Origin: Bog-473 sp963843365
GTDB lineage: Bacteria; Actinomycetota; Acidimicrobiia; Acidimicrobiales; RAAP-2
Assembly (NCBI GenBank): GCA_963843365.1
Contig: CAWJKG010000002.1
Coordinates: forward strand, 1,116,001-1,180,000
Direction: 5' to 3'
Length of the DNA stretch: 64,000 nucleotides
Below the pieces are notes generated by a model. The model saw only the letters and a list, made by a program, of their open reading frames with translations. It ran no database searches and was not told the DNA's origin. Below, piece by piece: positions 33,971-43,808 of the stretch. Both the position numbers and the translations under genes were made by a program. How positions within the stretch are numbered: position 1 is the stretch's first letter; each line of letters starts with the position of its first letter.

Positions 33971-34130
33971 CGCCCCCTAGGGAGACCAGAGCGGTCCGGA
34001 GCCTTCGATGCTCCTGTACGTCGGTGCCGTGGGAGGCGGGGTACAGCGGACAGAGCGGATGATGCCGTCGGTGCCGGCCGGTGCGGCTGGCGTCGTCGGT
34101 ACAGCCGGTGCGAGCGCTACTGCAGGGAGG

Positions 34131-35186
<1,056 letters not shown>

Positions 35187-35564
35187 CCCTGTCTCCTCTT
35201 TGTCTCTGTGTCTGTCTCTGTGTCGGTTGCGGTGAGTTGTCTGTTGCGATGAGTCGCGGTGTCCGGCGCGTCCTGCGTGTCCTGCATGTCCTGTGTGCCG
35301 ACCCGGCTCGGCACCGTTGTGGTGACCCTACGGTGGGGGTGTGACGGCCCCACCGGCGCTGCCTGGTGGCAGCATAACGAACGTGTGTTCGTAGAACGTG
35401 GACCCTCCCCGGGTTGCGTGAGACCGTCGGAGAACGGTCGCCCGCCGGCCGCCGGAACGCCGTCCGGCGGAAGGGCCCGGCGACCAGATGCAGCGTCGCG
35501 TCCATGCGAAGCTGACAGCTCGCAGGGCGGACAAGGCGGACACGGCGGAAGAGGAGGGCAGGTG
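35187..35564 (-). promoter_or_regulatory. recA leader region with tandem microrepeats
   Basis: This gap holds the recA leader and the start of the opposite gene. Four 9-bp units stand in tandem at 35261-35296 (plus strand GTCCGGCGC, GTCCTGCGT, GTCCTGCAT, GTCCTGTGT). Two 12-bp units GTCTCTGTGTC(T/G) follow at 35202-35225. A perfect 7-bp hairpin (GTGCCGA/TCGGCAC) occupies 35295-35314. In the message the 9-bp units place CAGGAC every nine bases. No gene is seen. Confidence 0.6.
35371..35392 (-). promoter_or_regulatory. LexA (SOS) box and -10 of the recA promoter
   Basis: ACGAACGTGTGTTCGT at 35377-35392 is a palindromic actinobacterial SOS box (GAAC-N4-GTTC). Directly next to it on the minus strand is a -10-like TATGCT (35376-35371); the -35 is weak. 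LexA bound here would cover the promoter, so DNA damage should induce recA. Confidence 0.8.
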
Positions 35565-36302
35565 GTGGAGGTGCGCAGGCTCGTGGTGGGCGTGCTGTCG
35601 GCCGCCGCGGTGCTGGCAGGCCTCCTCGTCGCAGCTGTCGTCGCCGGGTTGTCGGCGGCGCCGGCCGGCGCCACCACGCCCAGCGCGTCGGCCCTCTACA
35701 AGGACGCCCTCGCCACCACCCACGGATGGTCGGTCCACTACGACTCGTCCTCGACGCAGACGAACGTCACCCTCGTCGCGAGCGGGGACGCCGGGCCGGC
35801 CGGGGCCAGCCAGACCGTCACGGTGGGCCAGGGCAGCATCAACATCCTCGTCATCGGGGGGCTGTCCTACGTCAAGGGCAATGCCGAGGGGCTGCAGAGC
35901 CTGGCCGGACTCAGCGCAGCCCAAGCCAACGAGGCGGCGGGTCAGTGGATCGAGTTCTCGACCGACAACGCGGCCTTCGCCTCCGTCGTCGAGGGTGTCC
36001 GTTCCAGCGACGTCGCCAAGGAGCTCGCGCTCAAGGGGCCGATCTCGCTCGGGCGGACGCGCACCCTGCGCGGGGAGTCGGTGGACGCCCTCGAGGGGAC
36101 CCAGGCCTTCGACAAGAAGACCATCCACGTCGTCCTCTACGTGCGCGCCAGGGGAACGCACGTTCCGGTGGAGGAAGACTCAGTGAACTCACAGGGAAAG
36201 CCGACCGACGCCGAGCACGTCGTCTACTCCAAATGGGGGGAACGGGTGCGGCCGAAGGCGCCGACCGCGACGATCTCGGTGGGGTCGATAAGCGCGGTGT
36301 AA
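35565..36302 (+). CDS. Secreted protein, tandem paralog A
   Basis: A 245-residue exported protein of unknown function. A signal peptide (VLSAAAVLAGLLVAAVVAGL, ending APAGA) precedes a beta-rich domain with SYVKGNAEGLQSLAGLSAAQ and KELALKGPISLGRTRTLRGE. It is homologous along its length to the next gene at 36436. The overall shape (exported, about 210 mature residues, beta strands separated by short loops) recalls the LolA/LppX lipid-carrier fold, but that is a guess. The GTG at 35565 is 6 bases from GGAGGG; a GTG three bases earlier is too close. Confidence 0.75.
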   Translation: MEVRRLVVGVLSAAAVLAGLLVAAVVAGLSAAPAGATTPSASALYKDALATTHGWSVHYDSSSTQTNVTLVASGDAGPAGASQTVTVGQGSINILVIGGLSYVKGNAEGLQSLAGLSAAQANEAAGQWIEFSTDNAAFASVVEGVRSSDVAKELALKGPISLGRTRTLRGESVDALEGTQAFDKKTIHVVLYVRARGTHVPVEEDSVNSQGKPTDAEHVVYSKWGERVRPKAPTATISVGSISAV

Positions 36303-36327
36303 GAAATCCCAGAAAGCAGCCCGACGA

Positions 36328-36343
36328 CCGCGGCCGGCCGCGG
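36328..36343. terminator. GC palindrome between paralogous secreted genes
   Basis: The 16-base perfect palindrome CCGCGGCCGGCCGCGG lies 26 bases after the stop of paralog A and 93 bases before paralog B. It could form a tight hairpin and partly terminate transcription. No T-tract follows. Confidence 0.35.
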
Positions 36344-36435
36344 GGACGTGGGAAGATATCGAGCAATCGTCCCTGGCCTGTCGGCGGCGCCCACCGGGCC
36401 CGTCACGGTGCCGGGCCTCCAGGAGAGTGAAGGTC

Positions 36436-37263
36436 ATGCATCCCTTGCGCCAGAACCCGGCCCGCATCTCGGTGCGCGCCCGACGCACCGTCACCGCCGG
36501 CACCCTCGTCGCAGGCGCCGCCGCGGCGGCCCTCGTCGCCGGACCGGCCGGCGCCGCCAGCACGTCCACGACCACGACGACCGCCGCCGCCTCAGCGTCG
36601 GCCACCGGCCAGTACAACGCCGCCCTGAAGGCGGTCGGCTCCCAAGGCGTCCACTTCGTCTCGATCGCCAAGCAGAGCGGAGCCGAGCTCGATGTCAGCG
36701 GTGACGCCGGCACCAACTCGGGCACGCAGACGCTCGTGGTGAAGGACAAGGGAATCACGGAGCAGATGACCGCCCGCGTGGTCGGGTCGACGGGATACGT
36801 GACGGGCAACGAAGCCGCCCTCGAGCACGTCATCGGCCTCACCAAGGCCGAGTCGTCGAAGTACGCCGGAAAGTGGCTGTCGTTCCCGACCTCGAACCAG
36901 GGCCTCGGTCAGCTCGTCGGCGGCCTGCTCTCGTCACAGGTGGCCAAGGAGCTCGAGATCGGTGGTCCGTACACCTACGGCAAGAGCGCCACCGTGGCGG
37001 GCCAGAAGGCCACGGCCATCAAGGGCTCCGTCGCCAACCAGAACGGCGGCAGTGTGCCCGTCGTCCTCTACATCCCCGCCAGCGGCAAGCCCCTGCCGAT
37101 TCAGGAAGTGACCAACGCGGGCAGCTCGGGCGGTTCGTCGGCGATCCACGGCGTCGTGACGTTCACGCACTGGGGCGAGAACAAGAGCCAGGCGGCGCCC
37201 GCCCACTCCTCGTCCCTCTTGAAGCTCGTCCCCGCGTCCTCCTCCTCCACCACGGCGGGGTAG
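36436..37263 (+). CDS. Secreted protein, tandem paralog B
   Basis: A 275-residue exported protein. The N-terminus is MHPLRQNPARISVRARRTVT, followed by a signal peptide ending PAGA and a Thr-rich stretch. The mature domain matches paralog A (GYVTGNEAALEHVIGLTKAE, KELEIGGPYTYGKSATVAGQ, VTFTHWGENK), so the two arose by duplication. No enzymatic motif is visible. The ATG at 36436 has AGGAG 10 bases upstream; a GTG nine bases earlier is possible. A macrodomain gene follows after 8 bases, in the same direction. Confidence 0.75.
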   Translation: MHPLRQNPARISVRARRTVTAGTLVAGAAAAALVAGPAGAASTSTTTTTAAASASATGQYNAALKAVGSQGVHFVSIAKQSGAELDVSGDAGTNSGTQTLVVKDKGITEQMTARVVGSTGYVTGNEAALEHVIGLTKAESSKYAGKWLSFPTSNQGLGQLVGGLLSSQVAKELEIGGPYTYGKSATVAGQKATAIKGSVANQNGGSVPVVLYIPASGKPLPIQEVTNAGSSGGSSAIHGVVTFTHWGENKSQAAPAHSSSLLKLVPASSSSTTAG

Positions 37264-37271
37264 CCCGCCCG

Positions 37272-37835
37272 GTGGCGCCGCTGCTGCAGGCCGCGCGGGG
37301 CGACATCACGACCGAGCAGGTCGACGCCGTCGTCAACGCGGCCAACCGCCGCCTCGCCGGGGGCGGTGGCGTCGACGGGGCCATCCACCGTGCCGCCGGC
37401 CGGGCGCGCCTGCAGGCGGCCTGCCGCGCCATCGGCGAGTGCCCACCGGGGCAGGCCGTCGTGACCGACGGCTTCGACCTGCCGGCCCGTTACATCATCC
37501 ACACCGTCGGCCCGGTGTGGCAGGGCGGGCACGCCGGCGAGGCGGACACGCTCGCCGCCTGCTACCGCAACACGCTCGCCGTCGCCGACTCGGTCGGCGC
37601 GCGCTCGGTGGCCTTCCCCGCCATTGCGACCGGCATCTACGGCTACCCCTTGGGGGAGGCCGCCGAGATCGCCGTGACCACGGCCCGTGCGGCGGACACC
37701 GCGGTGGCGCGCATCCGCTTCATCGCCTTCGACGACGAGACGCTGACGGTGTACCGGGCGCTGCTCGGCCTCCGTCGGCTCCGTCGGCTCCGGCTGACCG
37801 TCCCTCAGGACGAGGCGCCGCTGCTCAGGTCGTAG
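37272..37835 (+). CDS. Macrodomain protein (ADP-ribose binding)
   Basis: A 187-residue MacroD-type protein. It has VVNAANRRLAGGGGVDGAIH (catalytic loop of O-acetyl-ADP-ribose deacetylases), ARYIIHTVGPVW and PAIATGIYGYPLGEAAEIAV. The family removes ADP-ribose from proteins or deacetylates O-acetyl-ADP-ribose. The GTG at 37272 lies 8 bases after the paralog B stop. Its 3' end overlaps the convergent GT39 gene by 31 bases. Confidence 0.9.
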   Translation: MAPLLQAARGDITTEQVDAVVNAANRRLAGGGGVDGAIHRAAGRARLQAACRAIGECPPGQAVVTDGFDLPARYIIHTVGPVWQGGHAGEADTLAACYRNTLAVADSVGARSVAFPAIATGIYGYPLGEAAEIAVTTARAADTAVARIRFIAFDDETLTVYRALLGLRRLRRLRLTVPQDEAPLLRS

Positions 37836-40069
37836 ACCGTCACGCCACCGATCGTCTGGGAGGTGAAGTGCGACTCGACCCAGGAGGTGATCTGCGACGC
37901 GTCGTCCGATCCGCCCGCTCCCCCGCCGCCGGCGAAGCCGCCGCCGCCGCCGAAGCCGCCGCCACTCGAAATGAAGTAGTGGATCTTGCCTTCGGACACG
38001 TACTTTTCGAACTGGGCCAGTGTCGGCGCGGGGTCGGAGCCGTTGAAGCCACCGATGGCCATGATCGGCTCACCGCTGCCGAGCTGATAGCCGGCGGCGT
38101 TGTTCGAGTTCACCGTGGCGGCCGCCCAGGTGTACTTGCCGGCGTCGGCCTGCAGGGCCTTGTTCAGGGCGGCGTTGGACTGGCTGGAGTTCAAGAACCC
38201 CGCGCCGCCCCCACCGCCGCCACCGAATCCGGCCCCGCGACGGAACCCGCCGCCGGGGAAATTGCCCGTCCGGGAACCGCCGGTGCCGGGGAAGTTGCCG
38301 CCGCCGGGAAAGTTGCCGCCGGTGGGGAAGTTGCCGCCGCCGGGAAAGTTGCCGCCGGCGGGGAAGTTGCCGCCCTGGGCGCCGGGGAACCCGCCGGCGC
38401 CGAAGGCCCGGCGTGCGCCCGCCGCCCCTCCGGGGAAGCCACCGGCGCCGCCCGGGAAGCCGCCGCCTCCGCCCGGGCCGCCGAAGCCGCTCGACGCCGA
38501 CGGTGTCACCGACGGGATGGCCCCGTTGTGCGGGGTGGCGGCAGTCGCCACCGTCGAGAACAGCGGCGCGGCGAGCGCGGCGCCGAAGCCGAGCGTGGCC
38601 ACCAGTGCGATGGCGAGATTCGGGAGCCGGCGCAGCAGGGGCAGGGCGAGGATGGCGACGACGCCCAGCGCGCCCACCACGGCCACGAAGGGGCGCAACG
38701 CCGGGAACCAGTTGGACGTGCGTCCGAGCAGTACGTAGCTCCAGACCACCGTGGCGGCGAGCCCCGCGGCCAGGCCGACGCGCCCGACCCAGGTGGCGCG
38801 GCGCTCCCACAGGCCCATGGTGCTGATGCCGACGAGGGCGCCGAGCGGTGGCGCCAAGGCGACCGTGTAGTAGGGATGGATGATCCCCTGGGCCAGGCTG
38901 ATGACGAGGCCGATGCTCACCAGCGAACCGCCCCAGAGCAGGAGACCGGCGCGCTCGCGATCGGTCCGGCGGGCCCGGATGGTGACGACGAGCAGGACCG
39001 CGCCCATGACGAGGGCGCCCGGGAGCAGCCACGACATCATGTTCCCGAACTCGGCGTTGAAGAGCCGGGTGAAGCCGGTCGGTCCCCACATGCTTCCGGC
39101 AACGCGGCCACCGCCCACGCTGCCCGACTCGCTGCCGTCGAGACGGCCGAAGCCGTTGTACCCGAAGATCAAATTGAGGATGCTGTTGTTCTGGGATCCG
39201 CCGACGTAGGGCCGGTCGGCCGCCGGCGTGAGCGCCACGATCGCCACCCACCAGCCGGCGGCGACCAGCACGGAGACGCCCATCAGGAACGTCTGCCACA
39301 CGCGGCGCCACCATCCGGTCGGCGCGGCCAGCAGGTAGACCACGGCCATGACGGGGAGGATGAGGAAGGCCTGCATCATTTTGGTGATGAAGCCGAAGCC
39401 GATGAGCGCGCCGGCGAGCACGAGCCACTTGGTCTGCGCCTTCTCGAGGCCGCGCATGGTGGCGTAGGTGGCGCCGGTGAGCAGCAGGGCCAACAACGCG
39501 TCCGGGTTGTTGTAGCGGAACATCATGGCGGCTACCGGGGTGAGCGCCACCACGGCCCCGGCCAGGAGTGCGGCCTGGGCGCTGAACCAGCGTCGCACGG
39601 ACAGGTAGACGAGGCCGACGGTCGCCACACCCTCCAGCGCCTGCGGCACCAGCATGCTCCACGAGTTCAGGCCGAAGATGCGCGCCGAGATCTCCATCGG
39701 CCACAAGAAGGCCGGCGGCTTGTCGACGGTGATGAAGTTGGAGGAGTCCGAGGACCCGAAGAACATGGCCTTCCAGCTCTTGGTGCCCGCCTGGACGGCC
39801 GCCGAATAGAAGGAGTTGGCCCACCCGCTGGCGCCGAGGCCCCACAGGTAGAGCACGGCGGTCGCTGCCAGCAACGCGAGCAGAGCGGGGCGGACCCAGG
39901 CGGCGTCGCTCTCCTTGCCGCGCACGAAACGGGCGAACCAGTTGCGGCGCGGCGCGGGTGACCACGGTGCCGGCGGCGACCCGTCGGGCGCGGCCGGTAG
40001 TGGCGCCTCGGGGCGCGGCAGGTCGAGGACACCCACCGGTGCGTCGGGGGCGGACGTCGGGTCGCTCAT
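37805..40069 (-). CDS. GT39-family (ArnT/PMT-like) membrane glycosyltransferase
   Basis: A 754-residue polytopic enzyme with about 11-12 membrane helices. The first periplasmic loop (SNFITVDKPPAFLWPMEISA) carries the Asp expected in GT39 enzymes that move a sugar from a polyprenyl-phosphate donor. The later IIHPYYTVALAPPLGAL segment is also typical. A C-terminal outer domain contains a Gly-rich stretch, GGNFP repeated five times (18-bp units at 38287-38376), and ends in SHFTSQTIGGVTVYDLSSG. It overlaps the GT2-GtrA gene by four bases (ATGA), which probably makes its lipid-linked sugar donor. Confidence 0.87.
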   Translation of the reverse strand: MSDPTSAPDAPVGVLDLPRPEAPLPAAPDGSPPAPWSPAPRRNWFARFVRGKESDAAWVRPALLALLAATAVLYLWGLGASGWANSFYSAAVQAGTKSWKAMFFGSSDSSNFITVDKPPAFLWPMEISARIFGLNSWSMLVPQALEGVATVGLVYLSVRRWFSAQAALLAGAVVALTPVAAMMFRYNNPDALLALLLTGATYATMRGLEKAQTKWLVLAGALIGFGFITKMMQAFLILPVMAVVYLLAAPTGWWRRVWQTFLMGVSVLVAAGWWVAIVALTPAADRPYVGGSQNNSILNLIFGYNGFGRLDGSESGSVGGGRVAGSMWGPTGFTRLFNAEFGNMMSWLLPGALVMGAVLLVVTIRARRTDRERAGLLLWGGSLVSIGLVISLAQGIIHPYYTVALAPPLGALVGISTMGLWERRATWVGRVGLAAGLAATVVWSYVLLGRTSNWFPALRPFVAVVGALGVVAILALPLLRRLPNLAIALVATLGFGAALAAPLFSTVATAATPHNGAIPSVTPSASSGFGGPGGGGGFPGGAGGFPGGAAGARRAFGAGGFPGAQGGNFPAGGNFPGGGNFPTGGNFPGGGNFPGTGGSRTGNFPGGGFRRGAGFGGGGGGGAGFLNSSQSNAALNKALQADAGKYTWAAATVNSNNAAGYQLGSGEPIMAIGGFNGSDPAPTLAQFEKYVSEGKIHYFISSGGGFGGGGGFAGGGGAGGSDDASQITSWVESHFTSQTIGGVTVYDLSSGASS
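38287..38376 (-). repeat. Five 18-bp units encoding Gly-rich GGNFP repeats
   Basis: AAGTTGCCGCC recurs exactly every 18 bases at 38292, 38310, 38328, 38346 and 38364, with alternating flanks. It encodes the GGNFP(A/G/T) repeat in the outer loop of the GT39 protein. The units differ at only a few positions, so the array may vary in copy number without changing the frame. Confidence 0.85.
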
Positions 40070-41279
40070 TGCGGTACCTCCATGAAGCCGGCAGCGGTGC
40101 CGGCACGGGCGCGCGCACTCGGGCGGAAGATCCAGGCGCGCAGGACGGCGAATCGGAAGACCGCGGCGACGACGTTGGCCACGGTGAGGGCCACCAGCTG
40201 GGCCAGCAGCGCGGACGGTGCGATCCATTGGGCCACGACCAACCCCAGCGTCGTCAGGCCGAGGCTGACCAGGTACAGGCCCCCGGCGACGACGAAGAGC
40301 CTGCCCCGGCGGGCCTGCCCGTCGGTCGAGCGGGAGAGCTCGCGGTGGACCGCGGTGTTGAACAGGGTGGCGATGGCCATGGCGACCGCGTTGGCAGCGA
40401 AGACGCCCAGCAGCGGGCGCCAGGCGATGAACAGGAACAGATAGCCGAGGGTGGAGACGACCCCCACGCCGGCGAACCGCAGCAGCTGGTCCGCCGTCAC
40501 CTCGTTCGAGCGCACGCGGCGCAGGCCCTTGGGGCGGCGCACCAGCATGCGCCACACGCCGCGCAGGTCGTCGGCGGCGGTCGAGACGATCTGCACCCGC
40601 GAGTCCGGGTCGTCGACCCAGTCGACGGGCACCTCGCCGATGCGCAGGCCGAGCCGCTCGGCCGTGACGAGCAGTTCGGTGTCGAAGAACCACTCGTTGT
40701 CCTCAATGAGCGGCAGCAGCTTCGCCGCAGCGTCGCGTCGCAGCGCCTTGAAGCCGCACTGGGCGTCGCTGAAGCGACCCTGCAACGTGAGCTTGAGGAG
40801 CAGGTTGTAGGAGCGCGAGATCAGCTCGCGTTTGGGGCCGCGTACGACGTGTGCGCCGGGCGCCAACCGGGAGCCGATGGTGACGTCGCGGTGCCCGGAC
40901 AGCAACGGGGCCACGAGCGGGAGCAGGGCGGGCAGCGAGGTGGACAGGTCGACGTCCATGTAGGCGACGACCGGGGCGTCGCTCGTCGACCAGGCGGCAC
41001 GCAGGGCGTAGCCGCGGCCCTTCCGCGGCAGGTGCATGGATGCGACGCCCCGCACGGTGGCGGCCAGGTGGCGGGCCACCTTGTCGGTGTCGTCCGTGCT
41101 GGCGTTGTCGACCACGGTCACGAGGGCCCGGAAGGGGAAGGACTCGTCGAGGAAGGTGCGCAGCACGGTGATGCGCTCCGCCAGCTGGGCCGCCTCGTTG
41201 TAGACCGGGACGACGATCTCGACGTCCAGCGGGACCCGGCGGGGTCAGCGTCGGCTTCGAAGGGAGCCAGGGCTGTCAT
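40066..41279 (-). CDS. GT2-GtrA bifunctional glycosyltransferase, N-terminal frame break
   Basis: About 404 residues. The N-terminal GT2 domain resembles dolichol-phosphate-sugar synthases: DVEIVVPVYNEAAQ, DNASTDDTDKVA, AYMDVDLSTSLPAL (metal-binding DVD) and DAQCGFKALRRD. The C-terminal half is a GtrA-type domain with four helices (RFAGVGVVSTLGYLFLFIAW). It would transfer a sugar from a nucleotide donor to polyprenyl phosphate for the neighbouring GT39 enzyme. The ATG at 41279 and the GT2 domain are in different frames; one base seems to be missing near 41240-41250. The stop overlaps the GT39 start. Confidence 0.83.
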
Positions 41280-41376
41280 GCCAGGCATGGTGCCCGTGGC
41301 GTCTCCGGGCTCCGTGAAGCCCGGCTGTGGGTCCGGTGTGAATCGCGGTCGGTGTCGAACGGCATGCCGGTCCTGG

Positions 41377-43005
41377 TCAGGGCGCTGGAGGCGCCAATTC
41401 GCTCACGACGGGAGGCTCGTCGGGTTCCGGATGGGCCGCCGTCATGGGAAGCAGGATGGTCACGACGAGTCCCTGGCCGGGCGACGATGCCGCCGAGACG
41501 GTCCCGCCGTGGGCGGCGACGATGGCCGCCACGATGGACAGGCCGAGGCCGCTGCCCCCGCCGGTACGGGCGCGGGCCGGGTCGGCGCGGTAGAAGCGCT
41601 CGAACACGCGCCGCGCCTCCTCGTCGGACATGCCGGGACCGGTGTCGCGCACCTCGAGCTGCGCCTGATCGCCCAGGACCGCCACGTGCACCGTGGCCGT
41701 CGTCCCGGGCGGCGTGTGTGCCCGCACGTTGGCCAGCAGGTTGTCGATGACCTGGCGCAACCGGTCCTTGTCACCCGTCACCTCGACCGGACGGGCCGCG
41801 GAGAACCGCACCGGCCACTCGGGTCCGACCGCGGTGGCCGTGTGCACGGCCTCGGAGGCCAGACCCACCAGCTCCACGGGCGCCGACTGCATCGGCACGC
41901 CCTCGTCCAGGCGAGCCAGGGTGAGCAGGTCGTTCACCAGCCGGTCCATGCGGGCGGTCTCCGTGCGGATGCCCGAGACGATGCGGGGCAGGTCCTCTGC
42001 GTGCTGGGAGCCTCCGCGCTCGAAGAGCTCGGCATAGGCCGATACGGCCGCGATCGGGGTGCGCAGCTCATGGGAGGCGTCGGCGACGAACTGGCGCAGG
42101 TGCTGCTCGTTCTCGCGCAGGCGCGACTCGGACGCCACGCGCGCCGAAAAGGCGGCCTGGATCCGCTCGAGCATCACGTTGAGGGCCCGGGCCAGGCGGC
42201 CCACCTCGGTTGGTCGGTCCGCCCCCGGCACGCGCTGGTCGAGGTTGCCGGCGGCGATGGAGTCGGCGGTCCTCTCCACGTCTTCGAGGGGGCGCAAGCC
42301 GAGGCGGACCAACCACCAGCCGCCGGCCAACGCCAGCACCAGCGCGCCCGCCGTCACCGCCAGCTCGGTCAGGAAAAGCGTATGGAGGGTGCTGACTTGG
42401 TCCGACAACGGCTGGGCCTGCACCTGCACCAGGTTCCCGGCGAGCTTCTCGGCCCGCACGCGGAAGGCCGGGCCGTCGGGCGCGACGGACCCGGTGGTGA
42501 AGTACGCCACCTGCGTCCCGTCCGGCTGCGTGGTGTAGCCCGTGATGGGCACGGGGAGGAGGGGACGGTAGGGACGGTCGCCCACATAGGCGGGACACTC
42601 GACTCCGTTCACCACGGCGCTCTTGGCCTGCGTCACGACCGCGAAGTAGCTGATGGCGAAGACGTTGGGGAACTCGCTCGGGCTGCCGCCGCCGTTGCCG
42701 TTGCCGGGGGACTGGCCGTTGTTGCCTCCCGACGCGCCCGTACTTCCCGTGTCGCCCGTGCTGCCGCTATCGCCGGCGGCGGTGGCGGCGCCGTTCCCGG
42801 CGGCGGCGAACCCGCGGGGGACGCACCCGCTGAAGACGATGCCGGTCGGCGTTCCCACGAGGTGGGTGCGCTGCTGGGCCAGCTGCTGATCAACCTGGTT
42901 GTAGAGGGAGGTCCGCAGCGCCGAGTAGGTGGCGAAGTCGGCCACCACCAACGCGACGATGGCAATCGCCCCGACCGCGAGCAGGAGTCGGAGCCGCAGT
43001 GACAC
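41377..43005 (-). CDS. Sensor histidine kinase
   Basis: A 542-residue membrane kinase. TM1 is about 8-28, TM2 about 213-235, and a HAMP domain follows (RPLEDVERTADSIAAGNLDQ). The HisKA box has His312 in DASHELRTPIAA; the ATPase domain has N (DNLLANVRAHT), DTGPGMSDEEA and GGGSGLGLSIV. The outer loop contains a low-complexity Gly/Ser/Thr/Asn stretch (about 78-110). It starts one base after the response-regulator stop, so the two are co-translated. Its placement by GT2 and GT39 enzymes suggests envelope control (inference). Confidence 0.93.
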   Translation of the reverse strand: MSLRLRLLLAVGAIAIVALVVADFATYSALRTSLYNQVDQQLAQQRTHLVGTPTGIVFSGCVPRGFAAAGNGAATAAGDSGSTGDTGSTGASGGNNGQSPGNGNGGGSPSEFPNVFAISYFAVVTQAKSAVVNGVECPAYVGDRPYRPLLPVPITGYTTQPDGTQVAYFTTGSVAPDGPAFRVRAEKLAGNLVQVQAQPLSDQVSTLHTLFLTELAVTAGALVLALAGGWWLVRLGLRPLEDVERTADSIAAGNLDQRVPGADRPTEVGRLARALNVMLERIQAAFSARVASESRLRENEQHLRQFVADASHELRTPIAAVSAYAELFERGGSQHAEDLPRIVSGIRTETARMDRLVNDLLTLARLDEGVPMQSAPVELVGLASEAVHTATAVGPEWPVRFSAARPVEVTGDKDRLRQVIDNLLANVRAHTPPGTTATVHVAVLGDQAQLEVRDTGPGMSDEEARRVFERFYRADPARARTGGGSGLGLSIVAAIVAAHGGTVSAASSPGQGLVVTILLPMTAAHPEPDEPPVVSELAPPAP

Positions 43006-43728
43006 TCAGGCTGCTCCGCTGGCTGACTCCGACTCTCGCAGCGTGTACCCGACGAGACGGATGGTGTGGATCAGCGGTGGCCCGAACTTCTCGAGCTTCT
43101 TGCGGAGGTAACTGACGTACGTCTCCACCACGTTCCCGTCGCCCCCGAAGTCGTAGTGCCACACGTGATCGAGGATCTGCGACTTCGAGAGCACGTGACG
43201 CGGATTGAGCATGAAGTAGCGCAGGAGGTTGAACTCCGTCGCGGTCAGGTTGATCTGGTTGCCGCCGCGGCGCACCTCGTGGGCGCTCTCGTCGAGTTCG
43301 AGGTCGGAGAACCGGAGGACGCCGTCGTCCTCGGGCTCGTAGCCGGTGCGACGCAGGATGGCATGCACCCGGGCGATCACCTCGGCCAGCGCGAAGGGCT
43401 TGGTCACGTAGTCGTCCCCGCCGACGGTCAGGCCGGCCAGCTTGTCCTGCAACGTGTCGCGGGCCGTGAGGAAGAGGACCGGCACCCGCAGTCCGTCGGC
43501 ACGCAGGCGACGCGTCACCTCGAGCCCGTCGAGGTCGGGCAGCATCACATCGAGGATGACCAGGTCGGGAGGGTCCTCCTGAGCCCGGGCCAGCGCGTTG
43601 CGCCCCGTCATCGCCTCGTCCACCGTGAACCCCTCGTAGCGCAGCGACGTCGCCACCGCATCGACGATGGAGGGCTCGTCGTCAACCACCAGGACCCGCG
43701 GTCCATTGTCCGTCTTCACCTTGGCCAT
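43006..43728 (-). CDS. OmpR-family response regulator
   Basis: A 240-residue regulator. The receiver has VLVVDDEPSIVD and phosphoacceptor Asp60 in LVILDVMLPDLDG, then LFLTARD and YVTKPFALAE with the conserved Lys. The C-terminal winged helix carries NLTATEFNLLRYFMLNPRHV and VVETYVSYLRKKLEKFG. The ATG at 43728 follows GGGAGG too closely (1-2 bases), so a GTG at 43743 is an alternative. Partner of the kinase just downstream. Confidence 0.93.
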   Translation of the reverse strand: MAKVKTDNGPRVLVVDDEPSIVDAVATSLRYEGFTVDEAMTGRNALARAQEDPPDLVILDVMLPDLDGLEVTRRLRADGLRVPVLFLTARDTLQDKLAGLTVGGDDYVTKPFALAEVIARVHAILRRTGYEPEDDGVLRFSDLELDESAHEVRRGGNQINLTATEFNLLRYFMLNPRHVLSKSQILDHVWHYDFGGDGNVVETYVSYLRKKLEKFGPPLIHTIRLVGYTLRESESASGAA

Positions 43729-43808
43729 ACCTCCCTGGCGCACAGGGTCGCGCCGCGGTCTCCCCGTCCAGTGTGGCCCCGCTGTGGGTGCCCTGTGAAC
43801 GCGGCCCC

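Noticed and set aside
38287..38376. Possible CRISPR array
   Set aside because: The spacing is 18 bases with no variable spacers, and the repeat encodes GGNFP in frame.
37439..39961. 840-codon plus-strand frame opposite the GT39 gene
   Set aside because: It is an antisense shadow of a GC-rich membrane gene, with Gly/Arg/Glu-rich composition and no family motif.
39958..43002. 1014-codon plus-strand frame across GT2 and kinase genes
   Set aside because: Composition (Gln/His/Arg/Gly-rich) and full overlap with well-marked genes on the other strand show it is a shadow.
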